Shown here: positions 39,531 through 62,050 of the stretch, in pieces | Numbering within the stretch: position 1 is the first letter of the stretch | Layout: every line of letters starts with the position of its first letter | Source: Piromyces finnis | Lineage: Eukaryota; Neocallimastigomycota; Neocallimastigomycetes; Neocallimastigales; Neocallimastigaceae | DNA: 64,000 nucleotides | Assembly (NCBI GenBank): GCA_002104945.1 | Contig: MCFH01000002.1 | Location: 868,001 to 932,000 of the forward strand | Direction: 5' to 3' | The notes under the pieces: model-generated | What the model was told of the DNA's origin: nothing | The model's database searches: none | What the model saw: the letters and a program-made list of their open reading frames with translations, nothing else | Program-made: the position numbers and the translations under genes

Positions 39531-41797
39531 ATGCCTAAGGCTATTGGAATTGGTAAATAGAAAGACATGTGATAGCATTAACTTTATCGTAAAGAAAATG
39601 ATAATAAAATAAATTAAAAAAATAAAAAGGGAGTTAAATACTAAATTACAAAAATGATAATTAAATCAAATACAGGAATATATTTATAAATATGTTTTAT
39701 TCATAAAAATACAAGATATTATTTATTTTATATATATAATAATGATAACCTAAAGAAGAAAAATAATTATAAGCTTTGTCATTAAAGTTAATTTATTTTT
39801 TATTATAATATATTATACAGAAATTTTTAAGAATACATAATAATGAAAAAAAAATTAATGGGAATTGATAAAATGAAAAGTTAAATTTAAAAATATACAA
39901 TAATTCTTTAAAATTTAAGTATCACATATATTTCATTCTTACAAATAATAATAATTTAGATAATAATAATAAATGTAATTTTTAAAAATGAAATCTAAAT
40001 ATATTTATATTATAATAAATATTATTCTCTTATTAAGAGAGTAATTGAAAAAAAGTTTATAAAATATATGAATAAAAGCATATATCAAAAAAAAAAAAAA
40101 AAAAAGAATAAAAAACATATAGAAATGTTAATATAAATGATATATAAATTAAAAATTTGAATTATATAATAATATACCATTGTTAATAATCAGATTTAAG
40201 TACCACTTATTCTTGTATTGGTATATGGCAAAATAATCGTGTTGAAATTATTCCAAATGATCAAGGTCATCGTACGTACCACTCCATCTTATAGCGTTTT
40301 ATTGGTGATGCTACTATGAATCGAGTTACCATGAATTCACAAAACACAGTTTTTGATGCTAAACGTCTTATTGGTCGTCGTTTTAATGATCTAGAGGTTC
40401 AGTCTGATATGAAGCATTGGTCATTTAAAAAAAGTGGTAAACCATATATTCAAGTCGAATTCAAGGGAGAAACTGAGAATTTCATTCCAGAAGAAATATC
40501 CTTCATGATACTTACAAAAATGAAGGATACTGCTGTTATTACTGTTCCTGCTTATTTCAATGACATTTGATGTTTCTCTTTTGACTATCGAAGATGTTAT
40601 TTTTGAAGTTAAAACTACTACTGGTAATACACACTTAAGTGGTTTGTTGATTACTCAAGAATTTAAATGTAAGTATAAAAAGGATATGACTAGCAATTCT
40701 TGTTCTCTTTGTCGTTTAAAAAATACATGTGAACGTGCTAAACGCACATTATCTTCTTCAGCACAAGCTTCTATTGAAATTGATTCTCTTTTTGAAATAT
40801 TGATTTCTATACATCAATTACTCGTGAAAGATTTGAAGAACTATGACGATGTCTTTTTCGTTCCACAATTGGTCCAGTAGAAAAGGTAATTCCTGATGCA
40901 AAACTTGATAAAAGTAATATTGATGAAATTGTCTTGGCTGGTAGCTCTACTAGTTCAATAACTTATTTCTGATTATTTTAATGGAAAAGAACCTAACAAA
41001 TCTATTAATCCAGATGAAGCTGGAGCTTACGGAGCTGTTATTCAAGCTGCTACCACTTTCATTAGGTATTAAAACCGCCGGTGGTGTCATGTCCCCATTA
41101 ATTAAGCGTATTACTACAATTCCAATTAAGAAATCCAATATATATTCTACATATACTGATAATCAATAAAGTGTACTTATTCAAATTTTTGAAGGTGAAC
41201 GTTCTTTAACAAAAGATGATAACCTTTTAGGTAAATTTGAATTAACTGGTATTCTACCAGCTCCATGTGGTATCCTACAAATTCTAGTAACTTTTGATGT
41301 TGATGCTAATGGTATTTTAAATGTATCTGCTTTAGGTAACACTACTAGAAAATCTAATAGATTACTATTACAAATAATAAAGGAAGATTGTCAAAAGAAT
41401 TGATCGTATGGTTAATTATGCTGAAAAATACAAAGCTGAAGATGAAGCTGTTGCTCAACGTGTTTAAGCCAAAATTTTTTTAGAAAGCTACGCCTATAAT
41501 CTTTGTAATTCTATTCAAGATGAAAAAATTGTATCTTAAAATTGATGATGTTGATAAAGAAAAATTAAAGTCATTGATGAAGTTATTGAATGATTAAATC
41601 ATAATTAAGAAGCAACTAAAGATGAATTGAAACAACATCAAAAGTAGTTGAAAAAGACAGCAAATCCAATTATGATGACAGTATATCAAGCTATTGGTGT
41701 TCCAGATAGTTTTCCAGAAGCTACTTCAAGTGTTTCAAAAGGAAGCAACTTAAGAGAAGATGACAAAAATGGTTCAACTGCTGAAGATGTTGATTAA
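39531..41797 (+). pseudogene. degenerate cytosolic HSP70 (SSA-type) pseudogene retaining its intron
   Basis: The start MPKAIGI lies at 39531-39551, followed by a GTAAAT donor and a 641-bp intron (39553-40193) that rejoins in phase to give D-L-S-T-T-Y-S-C, matching the HSP70 N-terminus DLGTTYSC. Fragments of the family then follow in order in different frames: [24 protein letters not shown] (stop TGA at 40568-40570), [63 protein letters not shown] (stop TAA at 41167-41169), [15 protein letters not shown], and a C-terminal EDVD in place of EEVD. At least two segments are missing: after VPAYFND about 60 codons of the nucleotide-binding domain, and part of the region after GNTHL. A functional chaperone is excluded. 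Retention of the intron points to DNA-level duplication rather than a retrocopy. The text is less AT-rich than its surroundings, so decay is relatively recent. Confidence 0.93.
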
Positions 41798-42194
41798 GCT
41801 TATAATAAAAAAAGAATATATCATATATAATAATATTATTTTAATAGTTTCAATACTAAGAGAAATAATAATTTTTTAAAAGTAAAAAAAAAAAATAAAA
41901 ATAAAAAAATAAATAAAAAATATAAATAAAATATAATAAAATCATATATTAAATAATCCATTCCAATAAAAAAAAAAAATTTTTTTTTTAAAATTTTGAT
42001 CTATAATTTTATTTTTTAAATTTATTTATTAGAGTACAATATATAAGTACAATTATATATAATATATATAATAAAATAATAAATTATATTATATTATATT
42101 TATATATTTATTTAAGTTTAAAAATATATTTTCCCCCTTCTTTATCTTTAAATAAAGTAAAAAAAGAAAAAAAGAAAAAAAGAAAAAAAGCAAA
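41798..42194. promoter_or_regulatory. HIS3 promoter and leader with CCAAT and (GAAAAAAA)n
   Basis: A CCAAT box lies at 41963-41967 (228 bp before the HIS3 ATG). Immediately before the ATG (about 42157-42190) is a purine tract of four to five GAAAAAAA units. TTCCCCCTTC at 42131-42140 is a rare C-run. Poly(dA) tracts before yeast genes exclude nucleosomes; applying that here is inference. Confidence 0.4.
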
Positions 42195-43694
42195 ATGGTT
42201 TTAACTGAATTTGTTGAAGTTAACAGAAAAACCTTTGAAACTGACATTCAATGTTCTCTCTTACTTAACCAATATGAAAATCAAATTATTGAAATTGATA
42301 CTGGTATTGGTTTCTTAGATCATGTAAGAATCATAATTGTTTAGTTTATTATTCTTGGATTAATATTTTTTTTCATAATAAATCAAATTTCAAAATCATT
42401 TCCTGTAATAAATTATAAAATACCAAAGAAAACAAAAGAATGATAAAAAAACATGAGCAGATACAATAGGAAATATTAATTACAAAACAGATAATAATAG
42501 TGAATATTATAATAAAAATTTCCTTGGAATTAGATGAAATTTATCAAATTATCTTTTGGAGTTGGTACATTGAATATTTTTTTTTTAAAAAAAAAATGAT
42601 ACAAATTTAGACAATTATTCATAATATTATATTTAAAATATTCTAATTAATATTCGATTAAGTATAAAGTTAAGATTAAAGATTAAATATAAAATTTCAT
42701 TTAATTATAAATTTATTATTCAATGAAATTTCTCAATATAAATTTATATCTTTTAAAAGTTAAAATTATTTCTTTCTTTCTTTCTTTTTTTTTTTTTTTA
42801 ACTATTTACTTTTATTAAAAGAAACTTTATTATTATATATAAATAAAATTACCATATTATTGTTTTGTATCAATTAAATTCATTTATATATCATTTTTAT
42901 TTGTAAAAATTAAATCTCACTAGATGTTTACTGCTTTAGCTAAGCATGGACGTATGTCTTTAAAGCTTAAGTGTAAGGGTGATCTTTATATTGATGACCA
43001 TCATACTGCTGAAGATTGTGCTATTGTTTTAGGTATGGCTTTCAAGAAGGCTGTTGATGTTCCAAAGGGAATTAAACGTTTTGGTTATGCTTATGCTCCA
43101 TTAGATGAAGTAAATATTGCAATAATATATTTATCTATTATTATTGTTATTATTATCATTGAAAAATTAAAAAAAAAAAAAAATTAAATTTCAAAAAGGA
43201 AAGAAAAGAAATTGTAGCAATGTTTGAATATATATATTAAATGAATTATATAGACATATTAAAATTATTATATAATTATTAAAGTATTTAATTTATTTTA
43301 TAATTATGTATATATTTAAATAATTAGGCTCTTTCAAGAGCTGTTCTTGATATTTCTGGACGTCCATGTCCTGTTATTGATTTAGGTTTAAAGAGAGAAA
43401 AGGTTGGTGATTTATCTTGTGAAATGATTCCACATGTTTTACAATCCTTTGCCTATTCTGCTTGTATTACTCTTCACGTTGACTGTATTCGTGGTGACAA
43501 TGACCATCACAGGTAATATTTAATAATGCATTATTTATTAACTTTATTTATTCATTTTTTAAATAATATTAATTTATAAAAAATCTAATTTTAATAGAGC
43601 TGAATCTGCTTTTAAGGCTCTTGCTTTAGCTATTCGCAGTGCTCTTGAACCAAGTGGTGCTAATGATATTCCAAGTACTAAAGGTTCTTTATAA
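42195..43694 (+). CDS. HIS3: imidazoleglycerol-phosphate dehydratase (histidine biosynthesis)
   Basis: Four exons, 42195..42323, 42924..43109, 43328..43512 and 43598..43694, give 198 residues, the normal length of monofunctional fungal HIS3. Conserved family motifs are present: [36 protein letters not shown] and [19 protein letters not shown]; the His pairs bind the two Mn ions of the active site. The enzyme converts imidazoleglycerol phosphate to imidazole-acetol phosphate, a late-middle step of histidine synthesis, and assembles as a 24-mer. Intron 1 is 600 nt, long for this window, and splits the FLDH-M motif; I searched it by eye for an embedded RNA gene and saw none. Codon use is moderately biased. 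The GTAAGA, GTAAAT and GTAATA donors and the reading frame all agree. Confidence 0.96.
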
Positions 43695-45291
43695 GATAAT
43701 ACACTAGCATTTTTAATTTTAAATAAATAATAAATTGAAATTTAATAAATTATATCTTGAAAAAAAGCAAGACATAGTTTATTAAACCTCCTTACTTATG
43801 ATGATTGTACAATTTAGTATAATGAAAAATTGTAAAGAATTAAATTAAATAACCTTATAAATGTAATATATTTATTACATATATCAATAAGCACATAATA
43901 ATATTTAATAAAGTAAAAACAAATAAATATACAGTTCTTTACTTTTTAACATTTCTATATGTTTATGTAATATTTTATTAATTATTATTATTATTATTTT
44001 AAAGTTTTACTTTCAATATTTAAAATTCTATTCTGTGATATATAATGATATATAATTGTTTTTTTTTCTAATTAAAAAAAAAGAAAAAGAAAAATATCAA
44101 TTATAATATAAATTTTATTTACTTTTTAATGACGATAAATAAATTATAAAAATGAATAATAAGCGATTAAGTTAACTAATTTAAAATGATATAGAATTTA
44201 TGATTAAAAATTACTTATTTAATTTTAATAAAAAGAGTATTATTAATTATAAAAAAAATTACATTTTATTAAATTCAAGTTTTATATATATATATATTTT
44301 CTGCATTTTTATTTTTATTAAAAATGTTTTTTTTTCTTTATTTTTAAAAGTACTATGTAAAAATATAGCATATTTATCTTTTTTTTAAAAAGAAAATTAT
44401 GGTTGATTCAAAGCATGAAATAAAAAATAAAAATAAAATTTACTATAGCAATTATACTATTCCTTTTTAAGTTCACTGAATATTCCTTTTTCTATTTTTT
44501 TTTAATAATTAATAAACTATTGATATTTTTTTTTATTCAAGTGTAATATATAATATCTATTTATTTTAATATATTTTATTTTATTGCCACAGATTTAAAT
44601 TCAAAAATAATATCTATTAATGTTAATTAAAAGTAGGTATGACAAAATAAAATTTATAGGTTTTAAATTAAATTGTAACTAATTTAGGCTATTAATATAA
44701 ATATAATATATTAATAGTTTAATAATTATAAGGTAATGACAAAGAAATATAAAAGAATTAATAAAATTATAAAATTTGACATTTAGATAATAAAAAATAA
44801 TTGATTTTGAAAAAAAAAAAAAAAGACAAAGTATTTCAAGTATTTTAGTTGATTTATTTGAGAAAATATTATATTAATAAATAAAAAACTAATAAATTAA
44901 CAAATAAAATAATAAATATATTAAAAAAAAGGCTAAATATTTTTTAACAAACACGAAAAGTTTAATTAAAGTGATAATATTTTTAGTAATAGAATAGATT
45001 ATAATTTATATTTTATAAAAAACTACCAATTAATTATTTATTATTTCATTGAAATGTAGAATAATATTTAAAGATGAATTTTATTATATAAATTTTTATT
45101 ATAGACCCTTTTTATTTAATATTGTTTAAATATATATTAGAATTTATTATTAAAAAACAATATATTAAACATTATTTTTTCTATTCAATCTATTGGCTAT
45201 AATTAATTTTGAAACAGTATAACTAAATCTTAAAAAAATTATGTTTATTGATATTATTTTATTTTTTTTTTAAAGTATAATTAAAAACATA
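43695..45291. other. intergenic region between HIS3 and the M50B-like gene
   Basis: 1.6 kb, A/T-rich. A 62-codon open frame at 44200-44388 is Phe/Ile/Lys-rich and looks like chance. No RNA gene or repeat of note. Confidence 0.65.
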
Positions 45292-46263
45292 ATGGCTCCA
45301 ATAGTAGATAAAGGCGATTTTAAGCCAACAGAACACCAAACAACAACTTTAGTTATCATTGGTATTTATATTGTTGTTATTTTAATATTTTGGAATGTTA
45401 AATTCTTAAGTACTATATTATGGCCATTTAAGGTAAAAATATATATAATTAATAAATGAAAAAGTTTGTCATTACGTTTTAAAATAACAGAAAAAAAAGG
45501 TTGAATTTACGTATATTAAAAAATTTAATATAAATTTATAAAAATAAAAAAGATTTTCACAGTTGGCCTTCATGAATTATCACATGCAATTGCAGGTAAA
45601 TTAACTGGTGCAAAGATTGAATCTATAAAGGTTGATGCTGATGAAGGTGGTTGTTGTACAATGAGAGGTGGTAAACAATGGGTTACACTTCCAGCAGGAT
45701 ATGTTGGTAGTTCATTATTCGGTGCTCTTATGATTTTTTGTGGTTTCAATGAACAAGCAAGTAAGATTTGTGCTGTAATAATTGGTATTAGTATGCTTTT
45801 ATTATTATGGTATTCCAAAAATTGGATTGTAAGACTTATTACAGTAGTCTTCGTTGGTCTAATTGGATTAGTATGGTGGCTTGAAAATGCTAAATATTTA
45901 GTTTACTTTGTATTATTCTTAGGGTAAATATAATAAATTTTATTTTATTCTTATAGTTAGACTTTAATAAAAATAATATTAAGAGATTTTATTTAACATG
46001 TTTTAAAATTATTATAAATTTAATTATATAGTACAATGAGTTGTTTCTACTCACTTTGGGATATTATTGATGATATAGTATTACATAAAATAAATGAGTC
46101 TGATGCATCTAAATTTGCCAAAATATTTTGTCGTGGTTGTATTCCAGCCCAAGTTTGGGGATTCTTTTGGTTTGTTTATTCAGTAGCATTTTTATTTATC
46201 GGTATCGCTGCTGCCTTGTTTGCATTTAGAGACAGAGACAATAATCCTGATACAATGTTCTAA
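45292..46263 (+). CDS. M50B-like integral membrane metalloprotease
   Basis: Three exons, 45292..45432, 45553..45923 and 46032..46263, give 247 residues. TM helix 1 (about 19-40, LVIIGIYIVVILIFWNV) is followed by the zinc-binding HELSH motif at residues 54-58, inside TVGLHELSHAIAGKLTGAK, a glycine-rich GGKQWVTLPAGYVGSSLFGA helix, and about four more membrane segments ending FLFIGIAAALFAFRD. This is the layout of the fungal peptidase M50B-like family, relatives of site-2 proteases that cut within membranes. The intron acceptors AAAAAG and TATAG are both in phase. The second zinc ligand, usually an Asp/Asn in a later helix, is probably in the YSLWDIIDDIV segment near residue 180, but this is inference. 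Substrate is unknown. It converges with the small gene at 47032-47855. Confidence 0.88.
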
Positions 46264-47031
46264 GTAAATTACTTATAATAATGAAAAGCAATTCAAAATG
46301 AAAACTTTTATTATTTAGTCATAAAAACGACATATACAAAATATATATTAAATGTAAATATATCATATCAACGTAATATTATTACTTTAATCTATGCACA
46401 AATATTTATACGCATTAAATACACTTTAAAAAAACAAGATATTATGAATATTAAATATAATTAATACAAGAAAATATAAAATATTAATTCTAAATATTAT
46501 TTATTAGCATATATAAATAAAAATTATAAACATATATTATATCTATTAAAATATTCTTTTAATTTTTATAGTTAAAGTTAAAGGAATAATAGAATAAATA
46601 ATAAAAGATATGTATTAAATATATATTTTTTTAAATGACATTATTTTTGTTATTATATAAAACAATTTTTTTATCAATTCACTTTTAAATATTATTTCTA
46701 TAATTAATGAAATAATATATATTATAAACTAACTACTGAAAAAATATATATATAATAAAACTTTATACTATTTTACGAAATTAATAATAACAAAACCTTT
46801 TTAATTTAAATTTTAATTTTATTATAATATTAATGATTTGAAATGAATTACAATAAATGTTGAGTTTTGAATATTAATGGTAAAACGAAGAATTATAAAA
46901 CTAAAAAAATTCTAATTTATAAATTTATAAATATGATTTAAATATGTTGAATTTTTAAATGAATGTATAAAGATATATTGTGGATTGAATAATAATGTTT
47001 TTTTTCTTAAAATATTTTTTGAAACTCTTTT
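46264..47031. other. convergent intergenic region, no gene seen
   Basis: 768 bp of A/T-rich DNA between convergent 3' ends; no open frame or structured element recognised. Confidence 0.7.
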
Positions 47032-47855
47032 TTATTTATTACAGCAACATGGATGTAATCCTTGAGTAGATAAGTCATGACAATGGCATTTATGAATTAT
47101 TTTATGAGAACATTCTGTAATATGTTCTTCTTCAGTTTCTTTACCTAATAGTTGTAAATTTGATATATATATATAATTTAGTATATTTATAATTTCATAA
47201 ATTATTCATTTTTTTTTTTTTTTTGAATTACAATATTAATATTTACATTCTTTATCTTTAGAGCATTCTGTAATTCCTTCAGTAGGAGTGCTATTTGAAT
47301 CTTGTTCTTTTGCAGCATTCTTCATCTTTAGTGATAATAATTGAAATATTTTAATATTCATTATCATTAATATTATAAAGTAATTGAAAATATATATTAA
47401 ATTATATTATATTTTGGAAAGCTATTAAATTCATTTTCATATAATATATATTTACCTTTTCTTCATATTCCTTCTTCTTTTTTTCGTAAATTCCTTCAAT
47501 AATCATATTTTCCCATTCTCTTTGGTAGTGATATGATATAACTTTTCCGACTGGCACTGAATATCTTTAAATTTATATAAAAGTTTTAATAAAACAGAAT
47601 AATCAATGTTATAATATATATGTTTAAAATATTTACTTTGTTTCTAAACCGTAAGTATAGTTTGGATTATCATCAGAAGGAAGATGTGGTTTTCTTCTTC
47701 TTTGTAAATCCTCAGTTGGAGATACAATGATATTTTTTCTAAGTTCTTCAATAAAATATAAATATATATATATATATATTAATATTTAAATAGTTTATTA
47801 TTGAAGATTTATAGTATACTACACAAATCAAATATATACCTTCTAATGATTGCAT
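47032..47855 (-). CDS. small five-exon protein (141 residues) with His/Cys-rich C-terminus
   Basis: No single exon is longer than 113 nt. The exons, complement(join(47032..47144, 47247..47325, 47456..47564, 47637..47745, 47840..47855)), have GT..AG borders and total 142 codons including the stop. The product begins MQSLEELRKNIIVSPTEDL, then RRRKPHLPSDDNPNYTYG, a central YHYQREWENMIIEGIYEKKK helix, and ends CSHKIIHKCHCHDLS-TQ and GLHPCCCNK. The tail holds about eight Cys and six His, enough for one or two metal sites. The LPxxDxPxxTYG segment resembles short motifs seen in some axonemal proteins, which would fit a zoosporic fungus, but I cannot name a family. It shares a 468-bp divergent promoter with TAF6. 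The frame consistency over four introns is the main evidence that it is real. Confidence 0.75.
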
Positions 47856-48323
47856 ATTTATTTATTATCTATTTAATTTAATTAAGAGATATTTTTTAAA
47901 TGTTTTTTGAAATGAAAAAAAAAGGAATATAATTTAAAAATTTTTTTCTTTTTAACAATTTATGAAAACTTTAATAATATTAGTAATTATAATAAATAAT
48001 ATTATTTTTATTGATAAATTAAAAGTAGATAAAGTTTCAAGGAAATTTTTTCTATTTAACATAATAAATATAATAAATATTAAAAAATGTTTTGACTTAA
48101 TATAAAGTATTTTAATTATATAGAGTTTAAATGCAATTTTAACAATTTTAATTTGCTTTGATTTTTTACTTTTTTTTATAAATCTATAATAATTTTTTTA
48201 AATTTTAATTAACATATCATTACATTATCACGTGTTTCACACCAATTTGATTTTCAAAATATAATTCATATTCCTACTCTATTTCATAATTATTTTTTTT
48301 AAAGAAATATAAAACTGAAAAAT
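47856..48323. promoter_or_regulatory. divergent promoter of TAF6 and the 141-residue gene, with E-box and CCAAT
   Basis: The only sequence between two start codons pointing away from each other. It holds a palindromic CACGTG E-box at 48229-48234 and, 7 bp further, CCAAT at 48242-48246 (78 bp before the TAF6 ATG). CACGTG is bound by bHLH factors and CCAAT by the HAP/NF-Y complex. The region is otherwise nearly pure A/T, so the pair stands out. Confidence 0.5.
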
Positions 48324-48674
48324 ATGTCGGATCAGTTAAGTGTATTATCTACAAATTTAATAAAGGTAGTTAACTTTTTTTTATTTTATTTTATCATGTT
48401 TAGTAATAGGTTTTATTAATATATATACTTTTTCAGTAAAACAGTTATATATTTTTAATAACGCTTTTTATTTATTTTTTTTTTTTTTATTTTTCTCTTA
48501 TTTAATAAATGCAAACATAGTCTGCTGGTGAAAGTGCTGGTGTTGAAGTTTCTGATTCAGCGGTATAAATTTATAATTATATTTTATGTAAATCTGTTTT
48601 ATTTTAATATCAAAGGTTACTAAAATTTATTGTATATGTAATTTTAATTAATTTTTCACATATATATATATACA

Positions 48675-48709
<35 letters not shown>

Positions 48710-50889
48710 AAAGGCCAAATTATTAGCACAAGATGTTGAATACAGAATTAGAGAAATTGCAGAAGTAAATCATTATTATAATTATTAAAATAAAATATAA
48801 AGCATTGATAAATGAATTATTTTGGAATTAAAAGAGGAAATTTAAATATTCAATATTACTAATAAATAATAAAAATCATCACAATTTAATGTATATTTTT
48901 AAATTGGTATAAATATATATATATATTATTAAATTCAATATAAATCAATTTTCAATATACTTAAAAAGATTATAAAGTAATATATATATTTATATACTTT
49001 ATTTAATAAATAAATTTGAATAATTAAAACATTAAATGCCAATCATTATGTTTTTTAAAAAATGTCATATTTTATAAAATAATTCATTAAAAAATAAAAA
49101 GTAATCATTATAATATATATATTAAACTCCAAAAATTTTTTATTATTTCCAAATATATAATTTTACTTTATTAAAAGGAAGCAAGAAAATTTATGAGACA
49201 TTCTCATAGAGATATATTAACAACAAGTGATATAAATTATGCCTTGAGAGTTAGAAATGTTGAAGTAATTATTTTTTCATTATGTAATTATATAATTTTA
49301 TATAATGAGAAATTAATTATATGTATATATATTAAAAAATAATTGTAGCCAATGTATGGTCTTAATTCGAAAGAAGAATTAAGATTTCAACCTATTGTTG
49401 GACAAGATATTTATTATGCAGATGATGAAGAATTATCATTAGATGATTTAATTAATACGCTATTACCACCTGTACCACTTGATGTCACATTTACTGGTGA
49501 GTTGAAATAAAACAGGTTTAAACATTTCATTTTGTTTCATGTTTTTATAATTATTGTAATAATAAGTATATTAAAATGATTCTTTGTTATATTAAAAAGG
49601 TCACTGGCTTGCTATTGAAGGTGTACAACCAGCTATTCCTCAAAATCCAAGTCCTCAAGAAAGTGAGTTTAAAGAATTTGATATCATAAATTTTAAATTG
49701 AAAATTTTGATTATTTAATAAATATTAATATTCACTATTTTCTAAATATAAAAATAAAGTTGAAATTCTTAAGAAACAAGCTTCCAATGATAAATTATTA
49801 TTACAACAAGATAAATCTTCTAATGATATTGTACAAAACATGTTATCCAAGGAATTAAGAATTTATTATGAAAAATTAACCGAATCTGTTGTAAGCTCAG
49901 ATGAAACTCTTCAACAAGCTGTATTTGATAGTTTAAAACAAGATCCTGGTATTCATCAATTAGTTCCTTACTTTGTCAAGTTTATTATTGAAAATGTAAG
50001 TTTTTTTAATCTCTTTATAACACTTTATGAATTAATTCATATAAAAATAAATAGATATTAATATTAAAAATATATATATATTATAATAGGTTACTAAAAA
50101 TAGAAAGAACCTTCAAGTTTTATGGTCTGTTATGAAAATGATTGGATCTCTTTTAGAAAATACTCATATATATATGGAACCATATGTATGAATTATATAG
50201 CAATATTTTGAATAATATATTAAAATGATATTATGTAGTATAATATATTAAACAAATATATATATATATATTTAATGAAGTTACATCAACTTATGCCATC
50301 AATATTGACCTGTGTAGTAACAAAACACTTAGGAGAGAAAGCTTCAGAGGATCATTGGGCATTACGTGATTATGCAGCTTCTTTAGTTGCCTTAATATGT
50401 AAACAATTTGGTTCTGCTTATCATACATTGCAGCCACGTGTATCAAAAACATTATTACATGCTATTATGGATCCTGGTAAACCATTCACAACTAGCTATG
50501 GTGCTATTATTGGTTTATCTCTCTTAGGTGAAGAAGTTATAAGAGTATTAATATTACCAATTATAAAACCATTTTCAGCCAGAATAGAGAATGAAATTAA
50601 ATCAGGGTCAAAACCATCAAGAATTGAGGAAGCCAAACGTTGTCAAAATGCTTTAATTGTATGTATACTCTATTTATTACAATTCTTGATTAATTAGCTC
50701 ATTAAAATATATTATAAATACTAATTATATTTTAAAAAAATTTTTTAATAGAAATCATGTAAAGAATTAATTACACAAGAATATAATGAATATATGAAAA
50801 AAGGTAATACTTTAGAAAGTTTTAAAACATATCTTAATGAAACATATGGTTATATAGGTGATTCCTTTTATGAAACTGTAACGAAATAA
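48324..50889 (+). CDS. TAF6: TBP-associated factor 6 (TFIID/SAGA subunit)
   Basis: Ten exons: 48324..48365, 48521..48562, 48714..48764, 49178..49264, 49349..49496, 49600..49662, 49760..49995, 50090..50185, 50281..50658, 50752..50889, giving 426 residues. The N-terminus is a histone fold (VLAQDVEYRIREIAEEARKF-type helix, here LLAQDVEYRIREIAEEA, then MRHSHRDILTTSDINYALRV), which pairs with TAF9. It is followed by YGLNSKEELRFQ and the DDLINTLLPPVPLDVTFT linker, typical of TAF6, and a C-terminal HEAT-repeat domain (LVPYFVKFIIENV, GEKASEDHWALRDYAASLVA, LLHAIMDPGKPFTTSYGA). TAF6 is a core subunit of TFIID and is shared with SAGA in fungi. A run of 28 A lies just before the exon 3 acceptor. Three of the first four exons are 51 nt or shorter. 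Identification is secure. Confidence 0.96.
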
Positions 50890-51437
50890 AATTTATTAGA
50901 GTGAATCATTCATTTATTAACTCAAAACAAACAAATTAACAAAAAAGTCTTATTTACATATAAAATTCTTTGTTATTTTTTTAAAATTTTTTTATATCAA
51001 AAAATATTTTTATATCGTCAAATCCTGTAATTTATAATTTATATATAAACATTATTTTTCTTTAAAATAATTCTATTATATAATATATTATTATTAAATT
51101 TATTATTAATGATAATACAATAATTCGAAAAACATATATATTTATCCCATTTAAAATAAAATAAAAGTTTGCAACTATAAAATTATATATTTATACATAT
51201 TCTTTTTATCAATTTTTTTGATTTTCAATAAATATTTTATTAAGAAATTATTTAAAATTTAATTTTATTATTATTAATGAAATAATTATTTATTATGTTT
51301 TAATTACTACAATTTTTCTAATACGAAAGTCTAGTTTAATTTTTAAAAAATTAAATACAAAATTTACATATTTTTTAAATTACAAGTTTTTTTTTTTTTT
51401 TGTAGATATTGAAAATTTTATATTTTTTTTTTTCTTT
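50890..51437. other. convergent intergenic region, no gene seen
   Basis: 548 bp of A/T-rich DNA between TAF6 and the 3' end of the giant coiled-coil gene. Confidence 0.7.

Positions 51438-62050
<10,613 letters not shown>

Noticed and set aside
40316-41169. Three plus-strand frames (84, 106 and 62 codons) as small genes
   Set aside because: They are frame-shifted fragments of one HSP70 pseudogene, in the order of the parent protein.
44200-44388. 62-codon Phe/Lys-rich frame after HIS3
   Set aside because: Low-complexity frame in A/T DNA; no start context, splice partner or family.
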